The notes under the pieces are model-generated. The model made no database searches. It worked only from the letters and a program-made list of their open reading frames with translations, and was not told the DNA's origin. This document shows, piece by piece, positions 1 to 5,981 of a DNA stretch of 6,520 nt (within the stretch, counting starts at the first letter, position 1; each line of letters starts with the position of its first letter). This DNA is from Micrococcales bacterium. Its GTDB lineage: Bacteria; Actinomycetota; Actinomycetes; S36-B12; UBA10799. The stretch is taken from positions 1 to 6,520 of the forward strand of contig JAHEXM010000105.1 of NCBI GenBank assembly GCA_023252115.1, written 5' to 3'. The translations under genes were made by a program, and so were the position numbers.

Positions 1-2417
1 ACCGTTGGTGTTGGTGTTGGGTTCGGAACACCATCAATCGGGTCCGATGTTCCGCCTTGCCACGTCACGCCGCCACTTGTTGCGGTCGCACCTGGTGGAA
101 CCGCAAGAGTCGCGCCCGTCGAGAAGTGCACGGTGATTGCTGTTGCGCCTGAATTGGATGCCACATAGGTACGGACACCGTTCTTGCTGAAGACCCCGTA
201 TTGCGGGGTGTCAGCGGTGACACTGGCATCTACCTGGCCCAAGCCAGCAAGCGCCCGCAGCGTGTGGAACGTGTGGGCTTTGCTTTCGCCCTCTTCTGGT
301 ACGTAGTTGGGGTTGGCTCTAAATGCCGTCCATGCCTGATCGGGGTCAGCAAGTGCTTGGTATTGCCAGATGAGGTCTTGCCACGACGATGGTGGTGCTC
401 CAGTGGTGGAAGATATTTCAGCAACATGTGATCGCACGTAATTCGGGTTTTGCCCCAAGTAGAGCGACCCCGCGGTCGACGGCAACATGTTGATGCCTTG
501 AATCTTTTCTGGATCGGGGCTAAACCATGTCGCGTACGATCCGCCGTCGCCCCACACCATGCCAAGCGATTTATGTGGAAAGGCCGAAGGAAAGACAGTG
601 TTGTTTTCGTCATGCCAGTAGTCCTGAACTGCGGCAGCTTCGGTCGTGTACTGGTAGATGCCCGCGTTGCGTACTTCCGTGTTTCCAGTAGCAGTGCCCC
701 AACGGATCAAAGCTTGTGCATAGTTCATTGACTCCGAAGATGACTCTTCGTTTTGACCAGCGAAGAAGGCACCTGGTCCGCTCGCCCAGCTGTGGCCTTC
801 GTAAGGGTCAAAGTTACGCAAGAACGGGAAGCGATGGTCGCTGCGATCGTAATTGTTGGCATCGCGAATCAGCAGATCAACCATTGAGCCGTACTGACCG
901 TTAGCGGCCCACGCGGGGTCGTGCTTGGCCAGTGTCGCCGCAGCCGAAACCCAATACCCGTAGTTGAAGTGGTGGTCATTCAGATCAGTATCTGAACCGT
1001 AAGCGCCGGGGTAACCAATCATCGTGCCCCAGTTTTGGTCGTAGTAGTAGATACGGTTGCCTTTGTTGGGTGTCGCGGTGAACCAATCTGTCATTCGCTG
1101 TTTGATCGCTTTGAGCATCACATCGCGCTCAGCCGGCATTCCCAGTTGATCGGCGATTTCCGATAGCTCCGCTGCCCTGCCAAGGCCCTTTCCGGTCCAG
1201 TAAGTGTCATTGCCGAACGTCTGCAATGGGTCACCTTGTGATGCAGTGCTGACAAGACCCTTGAGTTCGGTTGACTGGCTGGCATCCAGACCAACACTTG
1301 GTAGCTGTGGCAGTACGCCGTTGAACTTCATACTCGTCGCAAAGGAATGCACTCCTACCAATACTTTCATCGCGCCACGGGGCGATACGTATTTCTGAGC
1401 GATCGGGTCCGCTCCGGCTAAGTTGTCACTTTGATGCGGAATGGTGGCCAGTACCGTGTCGTGTTGCGTGCCTTCTTTGGCTTGCGTGGTGACGGTGTAG
1501 GTAGTAGCAACTTTGCTGTCTGATTCGTTGTAATTCCAGGCAACTTGAGTGTCCGTAACAAACGCATAAGCGTAGTCGGCGAATTGATCTGCAAGAGCCA
1601 GGCGTTGTGCTGCTGAGGTGCTCGAATTTGTTGGTAGCACTGCGACCGAGTAGTAATTCTTTCCAGCCAGCCCCGAAGTTATTGAGCTTCCGTTGACTGA
1701 CCATGTCGCTCCGGTTGGAGCAAATGCCACATAGTCGTGACCATTCACACTGAACCCGACACGTGTTGACGAGTTCTGCCAAACCGTTGGGTTAGTGTCA
1801 AAGCTCAGTTGAGCATTGCCACCGCTGGCGTTTGCGTATACAAACGGCGAACCATGACCGATCGTTGTCGTCAGTGTGCGCGTTCCATCAGTCCACTTGG
1901 GTGTGACAGTCCAGTCTGACCAATCGTCAACCTTCGTGTTGGGTGCGTTCAGTCCGCTGACGCCGAGCCAGAAATCGCGTGCGTATTGGTAGTGGTATTC
2001 CGCTGTCCCATGCGAGCTGCCACCCGTCGAAACCGTCGTGGGATACGAAACACCAAGTCCGGCTGCACCGGCTTGAAACGACATTGGGTCGGCAACGAGA
2101 GTGTCGGAGTACTGGCAATTATTCCGCTTGAACAGCAGTGAGGACCACCACTCGTTTGTTGGGACAGCCCCACTTGGCGCATTCGACGTTACGAATTCGC
2201 GTGGGTTATTGCTGATGTTTGAGCAGGCTTGCGGCAGTGCCGCGCCCGGCGGAAGCGAAGTGGTGTAGCTGCCTGCCCCGGCGTTGACCGTGGCTGCTGC
2301 CGCGGGGTTAATGCCCACCAGGAGTGGGAGCAGTGCCGCAACTAGGACGGATGTCATCAGAATGACAAAAACTCGGATTGGGTTGCGCACAACCTGTTTG
2401 CTGTTATCACTAGACAT
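1..2417 (-). CDS. Secreted endo-beta-1,3-glucanase, glycoside hydrolase family 81 (3' end outside window)
   Basis: The protein likely hydrolyses internal beta-1,3-glucan linkages (laminarin, curdlan, fungal or algal walls) outside the cell. The frame is open for 805 codons from ATG 2417-2415 to the window edge. An in-frame TAA at 2426-2424 makes this ATG the earliest start. Residues 1-42 form a signal peptide: K7, R11 and R15, a hydrophobic stretch 16-36, then Ala-rich PAAAA ending near 42. GH81 hallmarks follow in order: TNEWWSSLL (87-95) in the N-terminal beta-domain; NDHHFNYGYW from 480, with D481 the likely general acid; and NEESSSESMN (556-565), where E558 and E562 match the paired catalytic-motif glutamates of the family. 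The end of the helical catalytic core is near H715. A small beta module (about 733-795) follows, ending in PNPTPTPT at the edge, a linker typical of multimodular enzymes. C65 and C101 could form a disulfide. It is transcribed divergently from the TetR gene. The family call is firm; the missing C-terminal module is unknown. Confidence 0.93.
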   Translation of the reverse strand, partial: MSSDNSKQVVRNPIRVFVILMTSVLVAALLPLLVGINPAAAATVNAGAGSYTTSLPPGAALPQACSNISNNPREFVTSNAPSGAVPTNEWWSSLLFKRNNCQYSDTLVADPMSFQAGAAGLGVSYPTTVSTGGSSHGTAEYHYQYARDFWLGVSGLNAPNTKVDDWSDWTVTPKWTDGTRTLTTTIGHGSPFVYANASGGNAQLSFDTNPTVWQNSSTRVGFSVNGHDYVAFAPTGATWSVNGSSITSGLAGKNYYSVAVLPTNSSTSAAQRLALADQFADYAYAFVTDTQVAWNYNESDSKVATTYTVTTQAKEGTQHDTVLATIPHQSDNLAGADPIAQKYVSPRGAMKVLVGVHSFATSMKFNGVLPQLPSVGLDASQSTELKGLVSTASQGDPLQTFGNDTYWTGKGLGRAAELSEIADQLGMPAERDVMLKAIKQRMTDWFTATPNKGNRIYYYDQNWGTMIGYPGAYGSDTDLNDHHFNYGYWVSAAATLAKHDPAWAANGQYGSMVDLLIRDANNYDRSDHRFPFLRNFDPYEGHSWASGPGAFFAGQNEESSSESMNYAQALIRWGTATGNTEVRNAGIYQYTTEAAAVQDYWHDENNTVFPSAFPHKSLGMVWGDGGSYATWFSPDPEKIQGINMLPSTAGSLYLGQNPNYVRSHVAEISSTTGAPPSSWQDLIWQYQALADPDQAWTAFRANPNYVPEEGESKAHTFHTLRALAGLGQVDASVTADTPQYGVFSKNGVRTYVASNSGATAITVHFSTGATLAVPPGATATSGGVTWQGGTSDPIDGVPNPTPTPT
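5..20. repeat. TTGGTG hexanucleotide repeat encoding a Pro-Thr linker
   Basis: The hexamer TTGGTG is repeated about 2.7 times. Read on the minus strand it encodes alternating Pro-Thr after residue 798 of the glucanase. It marks the start of a flexible interdomain linker that continues out of the window. Short coding repeats like this can vary in copy number by slippage, but the repeat's end is not visible here. Confidence 0.7.
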
Positions 2418-2556
2418 TGTTGTTTATCCACCCGTCACGCTGAAATTCTGAACTTACTTGTAACGATCATGTGCGCCAAACCCCGAATCTGGTGGGCGAT
2501 TACCCCATTTGGCGGGCAAATATGGCACTTTCGGTCAGCTGGGCTGGACGTTTCAA

Positions 2557-2568
2557 CGAACCGGTTCG
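2557..2568. promoter_or_regulatory. Perfect 12-bp palindrome, candidate TetR operator
   Basis: CGAACCGGTTCG is identical to its own reverse complement. It lies 81 bp before the TetR ATG and about 140 bp before the glucanase ATG. TetR-family dimers typically bind such palindromes, often next to their own gene, so this is the most plausible operator in the window. It ends 18 bp before the putative TATATA -10 element at 2587-2592, so a bound dimer would overlap the -35 region. On the other strand it directly abuts a TTGAAA (2556-2551), a possible -35 of the glucanase. Binding itself is inferred. Confidence 0.5.
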
Positions 2569-2586
2569 AGGTTACTTTTGAGTAGC

Positions 2587-2592
2587 TATATA
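2587..2592 (+). promoter_or_regulatory. Possible -10 element for the TetR operon
   Basis: TATATA matches five of six positions of a sigma-70-type -10 box (TATAAT). It sits 57 bp before the TetR start codon. No good -35 hexamer is present at 16-18 bp spacing, where the sequence falls in or beside the palindrome. This is a tentative call based on AT-rich composition and position only. Confidence 0.25.
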
Positions 2593-2609
2593 CAGCAGAG
2601 TTCACGGCT

Positions 2610-2629
2610 GGTACACACATCGGAGTACC
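2610..2629. repeat. Short inverted repeat GGTAC-N10-GTACC before the TetR start
   Basis: Two 5-bp arms, at 2610-2614 and 2625-2629, are separated by 10 bp and end 20 bp before the TetR ATG. It could be a secondary operator half-site pair or a weak hairpin in the 5' leader. Arms this short can arise by chance. Confidence 0.25.
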
Positions 2630-2649
2630 GCTGCTGATACGTTTGGCCC

Positions 2650-3279
2650 ATGGCGCCCAGTAGTCGTAACGCGATTCTTGATGGCGCCGGCCGTGCCTTC
2701 GGACGCCTTGGCTACGGCGCATGTCGAGTTGAAGACATCATCGAAGAAGCGGGCGTATCGCGCGCCACGTTTTACAAGTTCTTTGACGGCAAAGAACAAG
2801 TCTTCGAGGCAGTCGACGAGGCATTCAGCTTCTCGTTCATGCACGCGATGGGTGCTGCACTGGACCCTGAAATGGATGCGCGTGACCAAGCTGAAGCCTT
2901 ACTTGATGCATACCTACGATGGATTTCCGGCTGGCGGGAATTGGCGCGAACCATCTGGACAGACCCAACCCGGCCAAATGCCCACACGATGCGCGACGCC
3001 AGAGATGAAGCATTTGCCGCATACATTCAGGTCACCCGTGATTTGTGTAATGCCGACGGCGCTCCTGAAGTTGACGAATTGGTCTACCGTGGCTTGCTTG
3101 CGGCGATCAGCGAGATCGGAATCTGGTTGACCGAAAAGCCGCGCCACTCGGAAAAAGACTTGATCCGAGCGCGTGCGGCCATCGCGCACCTGGTGGCAAC
3201 TGTCGTCACGACTCCTCTGCTTGATCCGGTACCCAGAAGCGTTTCCTATGTCTCGCGTCCGGTGGCTAAGTCCAAATAG
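2650..3279 (+). CDS. TetR/AcrR-family transcriptional regulator
   Basis: This is a 209-residue one-component DNA-binding regulator, a normal length for the family. Residues 6-52 form the TetR_N helix-turn-helix: an ILDGAGRAFGRLGYGACRVEDI helix pair, then IIEEAGV and the recognition helix segment VSRATFYKFFDGKEQVFEAV, with the conserved T40, Y42 and F45 pattern. Residues from about 60 onward are the helical ligand-binding and dimerisation domain. This part does not point to a ligand. The start is ATG 2650, because an in-frame TGA at 2635-2637 leaves no earlier start; no Shine-Dalgarno is visible. The gene is divergent from the glucanase and lies 41 bp upstream of the PrsW-like gene, so it is probably the first gene of a three-gene operon. 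It likely represses its own promoter, with the palindrome at 2557-2568 as the candidate site. The inducer is unknown. Confidence 0.92.
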   Translation: MAPSSRNAILDGAGRAFGRLGYGACRVEDIIEEAGVSRATFYKFFDGKEQVFEAVDEAFSFSFMHAMGAALDPEMDARDQAEALLDAYLRWISGWRELARTIWTDPTRPNAHTMRDARDEAFAAYIQVTRDLCNADGAPEVDELVYRGLLAAISEIGIWLTEKPRHSEKDLIRARAAIAHLVATVVTTPLLDPVPRSVSYVSRPVAKSK

Positions 3280-3307
3280 GCTCGCGGTGTTTGCCAGACG
3301 TGAGGCT

Positions 3308-3312
3308 GGAGG
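3308..3312 (+). promoter_or_regulatory. Shine-Dalgarno site fixing the PrsW-like start
   Basis: GGAGG lies 8 bases before ATG 3321. This is the only strong Shine-Dalgarno in the window. It argues for ATG 3321 over the in-frame TTG at 3291, which would place this site inside the coding sequence. Confidence 0.75.
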
Positions 3313-3320
3313 CACCGCTG

Positions 3321-4391
3321 ATGTCGATCGATGAAGTCGCTCCGGTTTCCGCTGTTTCGCCCCCGGGTCACTATCCCTTTGGTGTCGAAGGCAGAGTTGC
3401 GCAATGGGATGGCCATGCGTGGACGGGCGATTCAGCAGGCGACGCCGCGGTGGGTTCAACGCCTAAGTGGCATCACACCTTCTTTCCGTTTCTGGTGCAC
3501 CAATGGTTTTGGTGGATGGTGGTCGGATCGATTCTCGCCCTGGTCCCCGGATATGTAGCAGCAGTTACTGGCCACATCTGGATTGGTGTTTTCACGCTGC
3601 CAGGATTTGCGATTTTCATGATCGGATCAGTGTTGCTGGTGGATCGACACATGCATTTCACACAGCTGTCACAGCGTCGCCTGATCATCATCTGGGGGAT
3701 CATTTCAGGCATTTTTGCCGCTGCTGTGGGCACCGGAATTGAGTCGTACCTCGAACCAAAATTCGGGATACCGCTTGCTATAGATCTCTGGTGCGCCGGT
3801 CCGGTGGAAGAGACCCTAAAACTTGCCATTCCTTTTGTTCTTCTGGTCTTTGGGTCGGCGAAGTTCAAAGATCCCCGGGCTGGACTACTCCTGGTACTAA
3901 TTAGTGGCGCGGTGTTTGGGACTTTGGAAGCCTGGCTATACATGTTTGCGGCTGGCGGCTACACCCCGCTCTTGATGTCAGGAGCACGCCCCACAACGGA
4001 ATTGCTGCATCCATTTTTGACCGGACTGGCCGCTGCGCTGATTTGGCTGGCGGCGTGGCGTGCGGGTCGAGCATTCACTCTGGCCGGCCTAGTTGGCTGG
4101 GTCGTGGCCATGGCCGGGCACTCCTTCCATGACGGCATCTTTAGTGCCCGTGAGCACGGGACGACGGATCACATCAGCGCAGTGCCTTCGCTCGCCCAAG
4201 CCATTTTGTTGACGGTGGTGACCATCGGTATCAGCCTCATCTGGATTGTCATTATTTTCCTCGTTATGCGACACGCTGCGCGTGAGCTCACGCCGCCTAA
4301 TGCGATCTCAATTAACTCACCGCATTGGCGCCCGCAGTTGAAACAATGGGGGCGAACTAAGGCAGCAAAACAGCAAGCCCGTACTGCGTAG
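3321..4391 (+). CDS. PrsW-family intramembrane metalloprotease homologue with DUF2510-like N-terminus
   Basis: This is a 356-residue polytopic membrane protein. Residues 14-36 carry PPGHYPFGVEG followed by QWDGHAWTG. This resembles the short actinobacterial DUF2510 pattern (GWYPDP...WDG..WT) and is predicted to be cytoplasmic. About eight hydrophobic helices follow from residue 60 to 316. The PrsW-type conserved motifs are present within them: EETLK (163-167), FGTLE (199-203), H230 in LLHPFLTG, and GHSFHDG with H267, H270 and D271. In Bacillus subtilis, PrsW performs site-1 cleavage of the anti-sigma factor RsiW. Other family members are uncharacterised, and no anti-sigma gene is visible here. 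The tail (about 320-356) is basic and Gln/Lys-rich, probably cytoplasmic. It lies 41 bp after the TetR gene and 35 bp before the esterase, consistent with one operon. The family call is good; the substrate is unknown. Confidence 0.85.
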   Translation: MSIDEVAPVSAVSPPGHYPFGVEGRVAQWDGHAWTGDSAGDAAVGSTPKWHHTFFPFLVHQWFWWMVVGSILALVPGYVAAVTGHIWIGVFTLPGFAIFMIGSVLLVDRHMHFTQLSQRRLIIIWGIISGIFAAAVGTGIESYLEPKFGIPLAIDLWCAGPVEETLKLAIPFVLLVFGSAKFKDPRAGLLLVLISGAVFGTLEAWLYMFAAGGYTPLLMSGARPTTELLHPFLTGLAAALIWLAAWRAGRAFTLAGLVGWVVAMAGHSFHDGIFSAREHGTTDHISAVPSLAQAILLTVVTIGISLIWIVIIFLVMRHAARELTPPNAISINSPHWRPQLKQWGRTKAAKQQARTA

Positions 4392-4408
4392 TCAAGTTTC
4401 CGTTTGAC
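4391..4408 (+). other. Weak intercistronic hairpin between the PrsW-like and esterase genes
   Basis: GTCAA (4391-4395) pairs with TTGAC (4404-4408). Two G-U wobbles could extend the stem to 7 pairs around a TTCC loop. No T-tract follows, so it does not look like a terminator. It may be a processing or translation-modulating structure, or chance. Confidence 0.2.
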
Positions 4409-4426
4409 CCATCAGCACGCAAGACT

Positions 4427-5494
4427 GTGAAAATGCAGTGGTGGGATCGCATGTTGGCCGGACGTCTCACAACGCCCGCGTGGGCGATCTGCTTTCTGAT
4501 TGTGGCCGTGGCCTGCGGCTTGCTCGCATGGTTTCTGAAAAGAAAAGACCGACGCCTTTGGTTGGTGCCACTAGTCATCGCCATTGTTGCGCTGTTGATC
4601 GGCATTGCCGCGGGGCTGAATACCTATTTTGGCTGGCGGATCAACATCTACGACCTGACTGGTAAAGATCCCGCTCCACCTGAAATCAATCAGGGAGAGG
4701 ATTGGCCGAGCGATACATCTCGGGGAGTGCACGTCAACGCGATGATTCCAGGACCGCTGAGTGGCATCGCCGAACAGCCGGCCGACATTTGGTTGCCGCC
4801 GCAATACTTCACCCAAGTCAATCGACCACTCCCCCTCATCTACGCCTACCACGGCACACCAGGAACCCCAGACGATTGGTTCAATGACGGTGACGGTCAA
4901 CAATCTGGTCAGGTGCTGGCAAATGAGCGTCAGCCAGTCATTCTTGTGGCGCCAACGGCGGCACCAGTCGACGTGGATAGCGAATGCGTTAACGGCACCG
5001 CGGGTAATTGGGATACGTACCTGTCGCAAGATGTTCCAAATTGGGTTGCGCAGAGGTATCGACTCAAGGCAGGACCAGGACATACGGCGACGGCAGGCCT
5101 CTCCATGGGTGGGTATTGCGCGCAGATGCTGGCGCTGCGGTACCCCGACAAGTTTTCGGCAGCTGGAAACTTCAGTGGCACCACAAGTGCTGACTTTGCT
5201 GGCGGCTTGCCCGCGTTGTTTGGTCCTGTTCCCAATTTGGCGGCGACCACAGATTCCTACAGTTCCACCTGGCTGATTCAGCACCATGCGACCTCGAGAA
5301 ACGTTGCGGTATGGCTCGAGGTCGGCACTAACGACTCGGAGTCGCTGGTTAAAGACCAAGCCAAGTACTACAAACTCGCAAAATCCATCACGAAGGACAC
5401 AAGGTTTAAAACTATCGGTGGCGCGCACACCAAGGGCGTCTGGTCAGATGCGTTCTACCACTATTTGGAATGGGTCTATCCAAAAATCAAGTGA
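4427..5494 (+). CDS. Membrane-anchored alpha/beta-hydrolase, esterase family (PF00756-like)
   Basis: The protein is 355 residues from GTG 4427. ATG 4433 (two codons later) and ATG 4451 are alternatives, and no clear Shine-Dalgarno decides between them. Two hydrophobic helices, about 18-37 and 44-64, flank a basic KRKDRR loop (38-43). By the positive-inside rule that loop is cytoplasmic, which puts the catalytic domain outside. From about 100 onward it is a putative-esterase fold: the YAYHGTPGTPDDW segment (139-151) near the oxyanion region, the nucleophile elbow GLSMGG with S226, a likely acid D303 in VGTNDSES, and H334 in GGAHTKGVWSDAF as the catalytic histidine. C187 and C231 could form a disulfide. 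The family includes esterase D and the antigen 85 mycolyltransferases, so the acyl substrate cannot be read from sequence. As the last gene of the TetR-PrsW-like operon, it probably acts on an envelope or extracellular ester. Confidence 0.87.
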   Translation: MKMQWWDRMLAGRLTTPAWAICFLIVAVACGLLAWFLKRKDRRLWLVPLVIAIVALLIGIAAGLNTYFGWRINIYDLTGKDPAPPEINQGEDWPSDTSRGVHVNAMIPGPLSGIAEQPADIWLPPQYFTQVNRPLPLIYAYHGTPGTPDDWFNDGDGQQSGQVLANERQPVILVAPTAAPVDVDSECVNGTAGNWDTYLSQDVPNWVAQRYRLKAGPGHTATAGLSMGGYCAQMLALRYPDKFSAAGNFSGTTSADFAGGLPALFGPVPNLAATTDSYSSTWLIQHHATSRNVAVWLEVGTNDSESLVKDQAKYYKLAKSITKDTRFKTIGGAHTKGVWSDAFYHYLEWVYPKIK

Positions 5495-5515
5495 CTTTGG
5501 TGATCGTGATGGCAG

Positions 5516-5932
5516 TCATTTCCCACGACGGACAGCAGTACATTGGATCTCTACTAACATTGCCGGGTCGGCCAACTGGGATACCCCGATGAGTGCACTC
5601 GGTATGAGGTCATCTCCCAAAACGTCCTGTCGAACCCGAACAAGGTCAGGGCCGTAACGCCAGTCAGTAATGAACACCGTCATCGTGACAATGTCTGACA
5701 GCGTCGATCCCACATGTTGCAATGCCCTCTCAATGTTGGCAAACGTTCGGCGTGCTTGTTGTTCAAACTCAAGCGAGACGAGTTGGCCCGTTTCGTCGAG
5801 CCCAGCTTGACCTGCCAAGAACACGAATGCTCCGGCGGATATTGCTTGGGCATATGCATACTTCGCGACCGGACTAAGGCCTGGCACTTCTTGGTGCCGC
5901 TCAATCTCAATCTCGGCATCGGGTGTCGGCAT
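5516..5932 (-). CDS. RidA (YjgF/YER057c/UK114) family protein lacking the catalytic arginine
   Basis: This 138-residue protein is of usual RidA length, with about 30 N-terminal residues before the conserved fold. Family features include ISAGAFVFLAGQAGLD (31-46), the EQQARRTFANIERAL helix (57-71), the TVFITDW strand (85-91) and the LVEIQCTAV C-terminal strand (126-134). True RidA deaminases hydrolyse reactive 2-aminoacrylate and related imines, and need an Arg in a PAR[ST]-type motif before the last strand. Here the matching stretch is IPSALIGV (110-117), with no Arg. This is a feature of other Rid subfamilies, so imine deaminase activity is doubtful. The start is bounded by an in-frame TAA at 5938-5936, leaving ATG 5932 as the first possible start; no Shine-Dalgarno is evident. 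It lies 49 bp downstream of the membrane protein on the same strand and converges with the esterase across a 21-bp gap. Confidence 0.9.
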   Translation of the reverse strand: MPTPDAEIEIERHQEVPGLSPVAKYAYAQAISAGAFVFLAGQAGLDETGQLVSLEFEQQARRTFANIERALQHVGSTLSDIVTMTVFITDWRYGPDLVRVRQDVLGDDLIPSALIGVSQLADPAMLVEIQCTAVRRGK

Positions 5933-5981
5933 GCGTTAGACCGTAGCTGTGCGAACGACGCAATGTCTCTGTAGACGCAAC

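Larger units (their letters stand above)
2418..2649. promoter_or_regulatory. Divergent intergenic regulatory region between the GH81 glucanase and the TetR gene
   Basis: This 232-bp gap carries the promoters of both divergent genes. I see no convincing open frame in it. It contains the perfect palindrome at 2557-2568, a weaker inverted repeat at 2610-2629 and an AT-rich TATATA at 2587-2592. On the glucanase side the only ribosome-binding candidate is a loose GGGTGGA about 9 bases before the ATG. On the TetR side no Shine-Dalgarno is visible, so that mRNA may be weakly translated or leaderless. Confidence 0.75.

Noticed and set aside
230..613. 127-codon minus-strand frame near the left end
   Set aside because: It lies in a shifted frame within the GH81 coding sequence; no frameshift is needed because the GH81 frame is open throughout.
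1426..1782. 118-codon minus-strand frame inside the glucanase region
   Set aside because: It is in a different frame from the continuous GH81 reading frame, which carries signal peptide and catalytic motifs.
3291..3320. TTG at 3291 as start of the PrsW-like gene
   Set aside because: The GGAGG at 3308-3312 is ideally spaced for ATG 3321, and the added ten residues have no conserved look.
2914..3459. 181-codon minus-strand frame overlapping the TetR and PrsW-like genes
   Set aside because: It crosses the boundary of two well-supported genes and shows no recognisable motifs.
4571..5428. Long open frame (285 codons) antisense to the esterase
   Set aside because: Its translation is rich in Arg, Cys and Trp with no domain or membrane pattern, and it lies wholly within a gene with a clear catalytic triad. 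It is a codon-usage shadow.
5965..5976. GTCT/AGAC mini-hairpin between the membrane protein and RidA-family gene
   Set aside because: The stem is only 4 bp with no T-tract on either side, too weak to call a terminator.
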